NCBI GenBank assembly: GCA_002381185.1
Contig: DFOA01000022.1
Coordinates: forward strand, 1 to 29,765
Length of the DNA: 29,765 nt
Reading direction: 5' to 3'
Source of the DNA: Firmicutes bacterium UBA3553
GTDB taxonomy: Bacteria > Bacillota > Clostridia > Tissierellales > Sedimentibacteraceae
The notes beneath the pieces are model-generated. The model was given only the letters and a program-made list of their open reading frames with translations, searched no databases and was not told where the DNA came from. The position numbers and the translations under genes were made by a program. Shown in pieces: positions 23,206 to 29,765 of the stretch. Position 1 is the stretch's first letter, and each line of letters starts with the position of its first letter.

Positions 23206-23276
23206 ATTTTTAACACTCTCCTTGCTTTAAATATGATATGTTTAATGGTTTGTACTTGTTTGCCGTTCGATATTAA

Positions 23277-23305
23277 TTTACATATTTTTGCATTTGTGCT
23301 ATAAT
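23277..23305 (+). promoter_or_regulatory. Promoter of the small plus-strand membrane protein
   Basis: TTTACA (23277-23282) and TATAAT (23300-23305) are separated by exactly 17 bases and face the plus-strand gene at 23329, with a ribosome site AAAAGGGGG between. It is a strong sigma-A promoter, so this gene should be on in the lysogen. Confidence 0.85.
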
Positions 23306-23328
23306 CACCTTAAAAGGGGGCGATTACT

Positions 23329-23724
23329 GTGCCAAAATTAGATTTATCTTTTACAATAACTGCAATTGTTGCTCTAATAGCTTTGATATCACCGATATTT
23401 ACAACATTACTGAATAATAGACATCAGTTAAAAATCAAGAAATTAGAATTAGCTCAAAAGCAGTCCGAAAACACCGTATTATATAAAAGAAATATATTTG
23501 AAAATTATGTTTCCGCCTTAAGTAAATTGTCTGCCCATCCATCAAATGAAACTTTGGAGGAATACGGCAAATACTATTCTTTAGCATACATGTACCTACC
23601 TGAAAGTTTACAAGGCGATATGTCAAAAATTAATAGCCACGTCTTGAATCATAATTGGGAAAATATTTCTCCGTTGTTTGAAAACTTAATTCCTAAGATT
23701 TATAAAGTACTGCAAACAATGTAA
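23329..23724 (+). CDS. Small membrane-anchored protein, antisense in the early region
   Basis: A 131-residue protein with a GTG start after AAAAGGGGG. A single N-terminal membrane helix (ITAIVALIALISPIFTTLL) is followed by a basic, coiled-coil segment (RHQLKIKKLELAQKQSENTV) and a helical C-terminal half. It has its own promoter and points away from the lytic genes, lying antisense within what would be the early lytic transcript. Small membrane proteins expressed from prophages often act in superinfection exclusion, but I recognise no family. Its 3' end overlaps a convergent small ORF. Confidence 0.75.
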   Translation: MPKLDLSFTITAIVALIALISPIFTTLLNNRHQLKIKKLELAQKQSENTVLYKRNIFENYVSALSKLSAHPSNETLEEYGKYYSLAYMYLPESLQGDMSKINSHVLNHNWENISPLFENLIPKIYKVLQTM

Positions 23725-23848
23725 ATAACACTGCTACAGAAAGACTATAGTACAAATACAGCTTTGAATTGCCTTTATATATTTCTTTCATTACTATATT
23801 TCCGAATATGCACGTTATCCATATTAAAGCTGTCCAGAATATTTTCAT
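23693..23848 (-). CDS. Possible small two-helix membrane protein, 51 aa
   Basis: A 51-residue ORF (MKIFWTALIWITCIFGNIVM, then EIYKGNSKLYLYYSLSVAVL) with two membrane-spanning segments on the minus strand, downstream of the Cro-like gene. Its 3' end overlaps the plus-strand gene by 32 bases. The only ribosome-like site (AAAGGA) is a little too far upstream. It may be real and part of the lytic leader, but the evidence is weak. Confidence 0.4.
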   Translation of the reverse strand: MKIFWTALIWITCIFGNIVMKEIYKGNSKLYLYYSLSVAVLFTLFAVLYKS

Positions 23849-23884
23849 GCAGTTTTATACAATCCTTTCTTTAAGATTTTGTTG

Positions 23885-24118
23885 TTAGCCTGTTTCATCC
23901 AATCCAATATTATTGGACTCAATAGGCAAAAAAATTTCATCTGGTGTCGTATTAAATACCTTTGCAATATCTACTGCCATATCATATGTCAATCGAATAT
24001 TCCCTTTAGCTAACTCTGACATGTATTGTTTTGATTTTCCAATTCTTTTACCTAATTCTTTTAAGGTAATTCCTTCTTTTTTACATGTTTCTTTAATTCT
24101 ATAATTTATTGTTCTCAC
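23885..24118 (-). CDS. Cro-like XRE regulator
   Basis: A 77-residue protein made almost entirely of an XRE helix-turn-helix (TCKKEGITLKELGKRIGKSK, then QYMSELAKGNIRLTYDMAV). It is divergent from the repressor gene and lies first on the lytic side, the position of Cro in phages with this layout. The annotated start is GTG (24116-24118), which overlaps its own AGAGGTG-like ribosome site, so the exact start is unsure. It would repress the repressor promoter or its own promoter and help commit to lysis. Confidence 0.85.
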   Translation of the reverse strand: MRTINYRIKETCKKEGITLKELGKRIGKSKQYMSELAKGNIRLTYDMAVDIAKVFNTTPDEIFLPIESNNIGLDETG

Positions 24119-24127
24119 CTCTTTTCA

Positions 24128-24183
24128 AGTACAATAATGCTGTACCTTGAATATATAATAGTACAATATTATTGTACTGTCAA
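24128..24183 (-). promoter_or_regulatory. Lytic promoter with two operators
   Basis: On the minus strand TTGACA (24178-24183) and TATTAT (24155-24160) are 17 bases apart and drive the Cro-like gene. The spacer, together with the flanking -10 and -35 edge bases, forms the perfect 19-bp palindrome AGTACAATATTATTGTACT (24160-24178). A second, imperfect dyad (24128-24147, AGTACAATAATGCTGTACCT) lies just after the start point. Repressor bound at these sites would block the lytic promoter directly. Confidence 0.85.
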
Positions 24184-24221
24184 GTTTTTTGTATAATTTT
24201 TTTGGATTTATTTTTTTCTTA

Positions 24222-24250
24222 TTTAAAGTACGTGATTTTTGGACTATAAT
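24222..24250 (+). promoter_or_regulatory. Repressor maintenance promoter
   Basis: TTTAAA (24222-24227) and TATAAT (24245-24250) lie 17 bases apart on the plus strand and point at the repressor start (TTG 24270). A half operator (AGTAC, 24227-24231) is in the spacer edge, which would allow autoregulation. Confidence 0.75.
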
Positions 24251-24269
24251 ATTAAAAAGGGTGGTTATA

Positions 24270-24626
24270 TTGGATTTTAAATGTAGATTAAAACAACTTA
24301 GAGACGAACATCAATTAACACAATCTGAATTAGGTAAAATATTAAATATTTCTAAACAATCGATATCAAGCTACGAAAACGGTGGCAGTTTTCCACCGCC
24401 AGACATGCTTGGAAGATTAATAGATTATTTTGGAGTTACAAGCGATTATATATTAGGTAGAACTGACATAAGAAACCCTGAGTCACTAACACTTGATGAA
24501 GAACTACAGCAACTTCTAAATGATCCGGACACACTTGTAGCCTTTAAAGACTTTAAGAATTTATCTGATTCGGACAAGCAAGAAATAATAAACTTTATAA
24601 AATTCAAAAAACAACAGAATAATTAA
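24270..24626 (+). CDS. Immunity repressor, XRE family (ImmR-like)
   Basis: A 118-residue repressor. The frame is open further upstream (to 24189), but that stretch holds the promoter, and the ribosome site AAGGGTGG is followed at five bases by TTG 24270, which gives MDFKCRLKQLRDEHQLTQSE. The helix-turn-helix is QLTQSELGKILNISKQSISS, followed by FPPPDMLGRLIDYFGVTSDY, the usual XRE lead-out. The C-terminal half is short and helical (LDEELQQLLNDPDTLVAFKD). There is no LexA/CI-type self-cleavage domain. Like ImmR of ICEBs1, it would instead be inactivated by an ImmA-type protease, here the gene at 29330. Confidence 0.88.
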   Translation: MDFKCRLKQLRDEHQLTQSELGKILNISKQSISSYENGGSFPPPDMLGRLIDYFGVTSDYILGRTDIRNPESLTLDEELQQLLNDPDTLVAFKDFKNLSDSDKQEIINFIKFKKQQNN

Positions 24627-24698
24627 TAAATATAATGGGGATTATATTTACATCTTGGGGGAAACACTGACAACTTAATATAAATACATAAGATTTTT

Positions 24699-24731
24699 AA
24701 TCCCATATTTTTTTTGATGTGGGATTTTTTT
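24699..24731 (+). terminator. Rho-independent terminator after the repressor
   Basis: AATCCCA (24699-24705) pairs with TGGGATT (24720-24726), followed by a run of T. It ends the repressor transcript and separates it from the cargo genes that follow 35 bases later. Confidence 0.85.
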
Positions 24732-24765
24732 ATAAAAACAATGCGAAATTTGTCGGGAGATAATT

Positions 24766-26067
24766 ATGATTTATGTAAATGAAAATGATAAGGTTATAAC
24801 TTTTAATGACTTAGGTCAAAAGCTTGACAAACTTTATGAGTGGGATCTTATACCTAAAACTCATAAAGATAAAATATTGAGCGCTAAAATAGAGTTAAAG
24901 AAATTTAAATACTATTTTGCTGGGAATAAAGATTATACTGAATGTGATGTTATTGGTTTTATTCCTTATCCAAAGAATAATGGTGAAACCGCAGTTGTAT
25001 CAGTAAATTCTGACTTATGCAAAATAATGCCTCTTTATTTAAAGGACATGCAATCCCCGAATTTTGGAAACGAATTATATGAAAATGAATCTACGGATTA
25101 TCTTAAAGAAGAAATATTTGATAATTTAGACTTTGTTTCAATTGATTTTGAGACGGCAAATAACAGGAATAACAGCGCCTGTTCAATAGGCCTTGTAGCT
25201 GTTAAAAATATGGAAATCATAGAAAAAAAGTATTACTTAATTCAACCGCCAACTTTAACCTTTGACAAAATTAACATTGAAATTAATGGAATAACACCGG
25301 AAGATGTAAAAGATAAACCCACATTTTTAAATATTTGGAATGAAATAAAAGGTTATTTTTATAACATAATTATAGCTCATAATGCACAGTTTGACATGAG
25401 CGTACTTAAATGTTTACAGTTAGAATATAATCTTAACATACCCGATTTCAAATATATGGACAGTATATCCATATCTACTAAGGCATGTGACGGTGATGTC
25501 AAAAACTCTCTTGAGGCAAGAGCAAATGCGCTAAATGTTGTTTTAAATAATCATCATAATGCGTTAGATGATGCAATGACTTGTGCAAATATTGTAATTG
25601 AATCAATTCGAAAATGCAAAAAACAATCTTTTCAAAAATTTATCAATGCATATTCAAGTATTTCTGTAAGACAGTTTTCAGAGTTAAAGCATCAAGAATA
25701 CTTTAGAAAACCAGTGCCCATAAATAATTACAATAACATAAAAATCTCAGATATTGTCGCTAATTGTGACTTAGCAGACTGTAATCATCTCTTTTATGGA
25801 AAAAATATTGTAATAACCGGAAACTTTCACAAATATGACCGTAAAGAAGTATTACAGCTAATTGCAAATTTAGGAGGCATTTTAAAAAGTTCAGTATCTC
25901 GTAATACTGATTATTTAATAGTTGGCCAGCAAGATATAACTCTAGTTGGTGATGATGGGCTTAGTTCTAAACAGGAAAAAGCGTACAAACTCATCGAGGA
26001 TGGGTATGATATAAAAATAATTAATGAAGATAAATTTTATGATTTAGTTGTTGAATACGCTTACTAA
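24766..26067 (+). CDS. DEDDh exonuclease-BRCT fusion protein
   Basis: A 433-residue protein. Residues 1-118 are a domain I do not recognise (NDLGQKLDKLYEWDLIPKTH and KPYNNG-like linker). Residues 120-290 form a DnaQ-like 3'-5' exonuclease: Asp127 and Glu129 (SIDFETANN), Asp210 (IAHNAQFDM), His264 and Asp269 (HHNALDDAMTC), the complete DEDDh set. Residues ~340-433 form a BRCT domain (HLFYGKNIVITGNFHKYDRK, then LIANLGGILKSSVSRNTDYL). Such fusions are known in Firmicutes and are thought to degrade or process DNA ends. Start ATG follows GGGAGA at six bases. It is the first cargo gene between repressor and peptidase. Confidence 0.88.
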   Translation: MIYVNENDKVITFNDLGQKLDKLYEWDLIPKTHKDKILSAKIELKKFKYYFAGNKDYTECDVIGFIPYPKNNGETAVVSVNSDLCKIMPLYLKDMQSPNFGNELYENESTDYLKEEIFDNLDFVSIDFETANNRNNSACSIGLVAVKNMEIIEKKYYLIQPPTLTFDKINIEINGITPEDVKDKPTFLNIWNEIKGYFYNIIIAHNAQFDMSVLKCLQLEYNLNIPDFKYMDSISISTKACDGDVKNSLEARANALNVVLNNHHNALDDAMTCANIVIESIRKCKKQSFQKFINAYSSISVRQFSELKHQEYFRKPVPINNYNNIKISDIVANCDLADCNHLFYGKNIVITGNFHKYDRKEVLQLIANLGGILKSSVSRNTDYLIVGQQDITLVGDDGLSSKQEKAYKLIEDGYDIKIINEDKFYDLVVEYAY

Positions 26068-26092
26068 AATACATTATATGAGAGGTATAAAT

Positions 26093-26563
26093 TTGGATGC
26101 TGAATCAATTTACAAAAAAATAATAAGTATATTTAATGATAATGATAAATCATTAGAGCCTGTAAAGCTTATACCTAATAAGGCTTATCATACAATAGAA
26201 ATCGAAGGAAATGCTGCCATAAGACTTATTATTAGCAGTAAAAACCAGTATATTTCCGTGAAATTAAAATACGAAAAATTATTAATTAATCCAATTATTC
26301 CAGGTTCTGCAAAGTCACAAAAGGACTGGATTAAGTATCAAATAAGCACAGAAGATGATCTAGACAAGATACGATTAGCATTAATAGAAATATATGATAA
26401 CTGCAAGCCCTCCGGATCTATGTTTGGTTGCTGCTCACGATTTAATGCATGCAGCGATGCTAAAAAATGCATACACCCGGATAGAAATTATGCTAAGAAT
26501 TGCTGGTACCAAGAGAATATGAAGCAAGGGAAAATTTTTTACGGGAAGAATAGGAGTATATAA
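26093..26563 (+). CDS. Cys-rich protein partnered with the exonuclease
   Basis: Begins at TTG 26093 (AGAGGT six bases upstream), giving 156 residues (MDAESIYKKIISIFNDNDKS); the frame's first start overlaps the exonuclease end and has no site. Residues 1-90 are a small alpha-beta domain (NKAYHTIEIEGNAAIRLIIS). The C-terminal part carries a dense Cys cluster, GCCSRFNACSDAKKCIHPDR and NCWYQENMKQGKIFYGKN. I believe the same CC..C...KC.H..... C.Y....... IFYGKN block is found fused to DnaQ-like exonucleases in other Clostridia, which would make this a split version. It would bind a metal or Fe-S cluster. That link is from memory and needs a search. Confidence 0.7.
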   Translation: MDAESIYKKIISIFNDNDKSLEPVKLIPNKAYHTIEIEGNAAIRLIISSKNQYISVKLKYEKLLINPIIPGSAKSQKDWIKYQISTEDDLDKIRLALIEIYDNCKPSGSMFGCCSRFNACSDAKKCIHPDRNYAKNCWYQENMKQGKIFYGKNRSI

Positions 26564-26625
26564 TAATTGATGGAAATGATATTTAGCATATGTATGAGTA
26601 ACACAAAAACTTAATACAAAATGTG

Positions 26626-26654
26626 TTGTAACATGTGATGTTTTTGCATATACA
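26626..26654 (+). promoter_or_regulatory. Promoter of the two-gene cargo unit
   Basis: TTGTAA (26626-26631) and TATACA (26649-26654) are 17 bases apart, 22 bases before ATG 26677. A small inverted repeat (AACACA 26600-26605 with TGTGTT 26622-26627) abuts the -35 and might bind a regulator. The two genes that follow can therefore be expressed on their own. Confidence 0.65.
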
Positions 26655-26676
26655 TTAAAAGATAATTGGAGGTATT

Positions 26677-27819
26677 ATGGAATTAGAAAAGGATAATATT
26701 AAATTTAAAAGTGTATATCGAATTAATAGGAGTACTGAAGAATGTACAGATATACATGATTTAACAAATATTAATGACTTTGTAATAAATGTAATTTTTG
26801 ATCAAATTAAAATTAATACTAATAAGAGAAAATTTGAATCAAGCAATGAATCAACCCAAATTTATAGTTTTTGTTGCAATCTAATATTAAAATATTCAAG
26901 TGAATATTTAGAAAATAATGAATTTAAAACCAAATTATATAATAATGCAGTTAGATTGCTTAATGCAGAAATTGATGCCCAGGATCGTATAAATAAGTTA
27001 GGAAATGTTGAGGTTACAAAAGGTAGTTTAATTACTGCTCTTATACAAAAAGATACCTATTCATATATTGTATTTGTAAAAATAGAACATGATGAATTCA
27101 TTGAGGACACTGCTTATGAATATAAAGGAGGGATACCCACAAAAAATAAGAAATACAAATCTTGTATTTATATTTTTTGTGAAAATGAACTTGAAAATAT
27201 TATGTTATATGATCAGAACAACTCTGAGTATTGGTATAAGGGTTTTCTAGAACTTAAAAAAGTAGGGGATGATTCCAAATTCACTGAAAGAGCAATTAAG
27301 ATATTTAAAGAAAGTATTAACTATTTTAATGACGACTCACCTCAGGATTGTGTTGGTTTAATACAATTGGTTAATACATACTTTTCAACAAACACGACAT
27401 TTGTCTATTCTGATATAATCGAACAGATTAATAATTACCCTTGTTTTTATGAAGGATTTAGTACAAGCCGAGTTATTGAAAAAATAAATGAAAAAAAAGA
27501 AAAGGTAAGAAACCATTTTGAAAATTTATTTGAAATTGATAGAAATAAAATTAAAAAGTTAAAACAGCGCTATAAGGTAAATAAAAAAGTAGAAATAGAA
27601 CTAATGCCTGATGGTAACTTAAATGAAGACAACACTTTTGCTGATAATGACTCTTGCATTGAAAACTTTATAATTTCTAGTAAAGTAGATGATAAGGCAT
27701 TCTTGAAAATATATACAGATGACATATCAATATTAAATAAATTTAACTATGAAAAGGTAGATTTTAGTAATATAATTAGTATAAATACTACTGCTCATGC
27801 AGAAGCGGCAATGGAATAA
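26677..27819 (+). CDS. Cargo protein A, soluble, possibly nucleoid-associated (NdpA-like)
   Basis: A 380-residue soluble protein with an excellent GGAGG ribosome site. Its order of elements recalls the NdpA (YejK) nucleoid-associated family: an N-terminal strand (FKSVYRIN), helices (LTNINDFVINVIFDQI and YSFCCNLILKYSSEYLENN), a core VEVTKGSLITALIQKDTYSY then IVFVKIEHDEFIEDTAYEYK and KYKSCIYIF, a helix after YWYKGFLELKKVGDDSKFTE, and a basic FEIDRNKIKKLKQRYKVNKK near residue 300. Identity to that family is very low by eye, so the call is tentative. The DNA is markedly AT-rich compared with phage genes. It is 25 bases from the next gene. Confidence 0.4.
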   Translation: MELEKDNIKFKSVYRINRSTEECTDIHDLTNINDFVINVIFDQIKINTNKRKFESSNESTQIYSFCCNLILKYSSEYLENNEFKTKLYNNAVRLLNAEIDAQDRINKLGNVEVTKGSLITALIQKDTYSYIVFVKIEHDEFIEDTAYEYKGGIPTKNKKYKSCIYIFCENELENIMLYDQNNSEYWYKGFLELKKVGDDSKFTERAIKIFKESINYFNDDSPQDCVGLIQLVNTYFSTNTTFVYSDIIEQINNYPCFYEGFSTSRVIEKINEKKEKVRNHFENLFEIDRNKIKKLKQRYKVNKKVEIELMPDGNLNEDNTFADNDSCIENFIISSKVDDKAFLKIYTDDISILNKFNYEKVDFSNIISINTTAHAEAAME

Positions 27820-27844
27820 TTCAAATTAGTAGGGGGTGTAAATT

Positions 27845-29263
27845 GTGTTTTTTAAATCATTTTATATTGATTATTTCAAAATTAATTCTGATAATTGTAA
27901 TATAAAGGAAAAAGAAAACAGAAATTCATACACCCTTATTTTATACAATATAACTCAACTGCATTCTAATAAAGCTATATTTGATGAATTTATTTCTAAG
28001 TACATAAATTCAATGAATTGTAGTATAGAATTTCAAGCAATGTTTAATGATAGTGATGATGAAGAAGATTTAGATTTTGCTGATAATGATGTATTAGATA
28101 GTATTAATACTATTGGGTTGAAATTTTTAAGACTTAAAATTGATAAACCGGCAACTAAATCAATTATTTTTGATACTATTAGCTTTGAAGAGCATTTAAA
28201 TACTTTAGAATTAAAAGAAATTTTATTATATTTTTCAAAACATGATAATTTATTTGTCTTTGATTTAGATAAAGAAATCAATAACGAATTTTATTCTATA
28301 AATAAGTTTTACTCTAATGAACAAACTTTTACAAACTTCGAAGAAATTGAAAAGAAAATTAATGAAAGAAATAAGCTTTCTTTTTTTTATAATGCTTCTG
28401 AATGTAGGTTTATACCAGATATCTTTAATTTTGAAGAAATTTATAATAAATCATTATATGATATTTTTAAATTTTTGCTGTTCGTTTCAAGTATAATATA
28501 CATATCCGATTATTCTTTCTTTAAAGAAAAAGAATTCCATTTTAAGATTAGAGATAAAAAGTTTTCAATAAATTGTTATCAAGAATTTGTTGAACTGTTG
28601 AACAAAAACAATGATATAGCCGATAATTATTATTTAATATATAATTGGATTTATAATGATGCCATTTACAATAACACATCTGACAAGTTTGAGATTGCAG
28701 TACATACTATTGATAAATGCAACACTTCAAATGAAATATATATTGAAAATAGAATATTTGAAGTTATAAAAAGCAGCTTTAATTTATATCTTAAGGAAAA
28801 TGTCGATAAGTACCTTATATTTAAGCAAAAAATAATTGAAAATATAACCTCCTCTATTAATGAGTGCTATAACATATTGAATGATGTGAAGAAGGCACAT
28901 ATGCAGTTTCTATTATCTATATTTACTGTGTTATTTACATTAATAATCGGCGAGACCATATCTCAAAGTCAATCAAAAATTTTGACAGATGAAGTGTCTA
29001 TAATTTTATGTATTTTAATATTAATAATTTTTGGTCTTAGCTATTATAAAAAGCAAAATGCTATAAAAGAAATAAATAAAATTTTTAAAATTTCATCAGA
29101 TTTAAAAGTGGAGATAAAAAAGGATTTAAAGATAGAAGATGATATATTTGATGTTTATGATGAAAAAGATGTATTAGAAGAGTTAATTCACCATCAAAAT
29201 ATATTCTATTGTATAGTTATGGTAATAATTATTTCTATATTGGTTTTAAATAAATTAATGTAA
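27845..29263 (+). CDS. Cargo protein B, membrane-anchored partner
   Basis: A 472-residue protein with a GTG start after AGGGGGTG. Residues 1-345 appear soluble and contain no motif I know (SYTLILYNITQLHSNKAIFD and a DDEEDLDFADND acidic stretch). Three membrane segments follow: 354-373 (QFLLSIFTVLFTLIIGE), 383-401 (EVSIILCILILIIFGLSYY) and 452-471 (NIFYCIVMVIIISILVLNK), with a basic coiled-coil link between the last two. It is co-transcribed with protein A. A large cytosolic sensor part with a C-terminal membrane anchor is common in abortive-infection systems, but no family is recognised. Confidence 0.65.
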   Translation: MFFKSFYIDYFKINSDNCNIKEKENRNSYTLILYNITQLHSNKAIFDEFISKYINSMNCSIEFQAMFNDSDDEEDLDFADNDVLDSINTIGLKFLRLKIDKPATKSIIFDTISFEEHLNTLELKEILLYFSKHDNLFVFDLDKEINNEFYSINKFYSNEQTFTNFEEIEKKINERNKLSFFYNASECRFIPDIFNFEEIYNKSLYDIFKFLLFVSSIIYISDYSFFKEKEFHFKIRDKKFSINCYQEFVELLNKNNDIADNYYLIYNWIYNDAIYNNTSDKFEIAVHTIDKCNTSNEIYIENRIFEVIKSSFNLYLKENVDKYLIFKQKIIENITSSINECYNILNDVKKAHMQFLLSIFTVLFTLIIGETISQSQSKILTDEVSIILCILILIIFGLSYYKKQNAIKEINKIFKISSDLKVEIKKDLKIEDDIFDVYDEKDVLEELIHHQNIFYCIVMVIIISILVLNKLM

Positions 29264-29269
29264 TTAATA

Positions 29270-29298
29270 TTTACTTTCGAACAATCGTTCTGTATAAT
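29270..29298 (+). promoter_or_regulatory. Promoter of the ImmA-like peptidase with LexA-type (SOS) box
   Basis: TTTACT (29270-29275) and TATAAT (29293-29298) are 17 bases apart on the plus strand. In the spacer lies CGAACAATCGTTCT (29278-29291), a GAAC-N4-GTTC dyad that agrees with the Gram-positive LexA box (CGAACRNRYGTTYC) at 12 of 14 positions. LexA bound here would block RNA polymerase, so the peptidase should be made when the SOS response is on. Confidence 0.8.
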
Positions 29299-29331
29299 AT
29301 GGTTATCTCACAACTGAGGGGGTAACCATAT
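29297..29331 (+). repeat. Inverted repeat spanning the -10 and start codon of the peptidase gene
   Basis: ATATGGTTA (29297-29305) is the exact inverse of TAACCATAT (29323-29331). The loop holds the ribosome site GAGGGGG and the right arm holds the ATG. If transcription begins near 29305 the left arm is mostly absent from the mRNA, so a DNA operator is more likely than an RNA hairpin. Confidence 0.5.
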
Positions 29332-29761
29332 GTACTACAACATGTTAAATAAAGCAATCTACTTACTTACTGAATATCAAATCTTTGAATATCCCATAGA
29401 TAAGGATACAATCGAACAAATAATCTTAGACAGCCATTTAAAGCTTGTCACACTAAATAGCCTTTCATCGACTGTTTGTATTAACGACGTTATTTTAACG
29501 CCTAAAACTCAAAATAAAGCCTACCGCGAAAATATAGTCCATGAAATTGGACATGCTCATTGCCATTGTGGAAATTCTCTCCTAAAAAGCAAAATAATTG
29601 TGGATAAACAGGAGCAGCAAGCTGAAGCTTTTGCAGCTTATTTCTTAATGCCTATCTATGTATTTGAAGAAGCATTGAAATACTGCAGCAATGATTATGA
29701 GCTGGCAGAGGAATTCGGGGTTACTGTTAAACTTGTACAATTTATGAATATGGCGGCATAA
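29330..29761 (+). CDS. ImmA/IrrE-family metallopeptidase (antirepressor protease)
   Basis: A 143-residue zinc peptidase. HEIGH at residues 71-75 holds the zinc-binding and catalytic residues; Glu99 in QQAEAFAAYFLMP is the third ligand. The 'AEAFAAYFLMP' block is diagnostic of ImmA/IrrE proteins. In ICEBs1, ImmA cuts the ImmR repressor to induce excision. Here the repressor lies 4.7 kb upstream, separated by cargo, and the protease has its own promoter with a LexA-type box. It is the last gene in the window. The start ATG 29330 has GAGGGGG upstream. Confidence 0.92.
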   Translation: MYYNMLNKAIYLLTEYQIFEYPIDKDTIEQIILDSHLKLVTLNSLSSTVCINDVILTPKTQNKAYRENIVHEIGHAHCHCGNSLLKSKIIVDKQEQQAEAFAAYFLMPIYVFEEALKYCSNDYELAEEFGVTVKLVQFMNMAA

Positions 29762-29765
29762 ACTG

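Noticed and set aside
19582..23755. Other AGTACAA/TTGTACT heptamers (19582, 23250, 23749) as extra operators
   Set aside because: A 7-base AT-rich word is expected several times by chance in 30 kb; these are single half sites without a dyad.
24270..24626. CI/LexA-type self-cleaving repressor
   Set aside because: The protein is only 118 residues and has no S24 peptidase domain or Ala-Gly cleavage motif.
26677..29263. Assignment of the two cargo genes to Kiwa (KwaA/KwaB)
   Set aside because: Kiwa has a small four-helix membrane protein plus a DUF4868 protein; the sizes, gene order and motifs here do not fit.
1..29765. tRNA genes, CRISPR arrays, insertion sequences, rRNA
   Set aside because: None was seen: no cloverleaf-like GC-rich stretch, no regularly spaced direct repeat array beyond the three iterons, no transposase.

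Overview
The window is most of a prophage (or temperate siphovirus genome) from a low-GC Gram-positive, most likely a member of the Clostridia. Reasons: AT-rich DNA, strong AGGAGG-type ribosome binding sites, frequent GTG/TTG starts, and an HK97-type head and long non-contractile tail module in the order usual for Firmicutes siphophages. Neither phage end is in view. The left edge cuts a tail or adhesion gene, and no lysis genes or full-length integrase are seen.

Layout, read in the direction of transcription of the lytic genes (minus strand, right to left). About 23.2-15.7 kb is the early region: small unknown proteins, an XRE regulator, a 'replication terminator' family protein, a helix-turn-helix replication initiator that appears to carry the origin inside its own gene (three iterons plus an AT-rich tract), an SSB, and an ArpU/RinA-like sigma-related late activator. 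About 15.7-14.2 kb is a junction with a terminator, a possible activator-dependent promoter, a short tyrosine recombinase, an inverted-repeat-rich intergenic stretch, and a DUF898-like membrane protein gene that has its own tandem promoters and terminator (a moron). About 14.2-6.2 kb is packaging and head: HNH nuclease, zinc ribbon, TerS, TerL, portal, ClpP-like protease, capsid, connectors, tail terminator, major tail protein. About 6.1-0 kb is tail: a chaperone pair joined by a -1 frameshift at C CCA AAC, tape measure, tail-tip proteins and an Ig-like protein.

The right 6 kb is the immunity and lysogeny side. Divergent XRE genes (Cro-like on minus, repressor on plus) flank operators; a 19-bp palindrome sits exactly between the -35 and -10 of the lytic promoter. 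On the plus strand, after the repressor terminator, come four cargo genes and then an ImmA/IrrE-type metallopeptidase. The cargo is a DEDDh exonuclease-BRCT fusion, a Cys-rich protein, and a two-gene unit with its own promoter that encodes a soluble protein (possibly a distant NdpA relative) and a membrane-anchored protein. The last two genes are visibly more AT-rich than the phage core and look like a candidate phage-defence or superinfection-exclusion system. The peptidase promoter holds a GAAC-N4-GTTC LexA-type box in its spacer. This suggests a circuit in which DNA damage relieves LexA, the peptidase is made, it destroys the repressor, and the prophage is induced. Functions of the cargo genes are inferred from architecture only.
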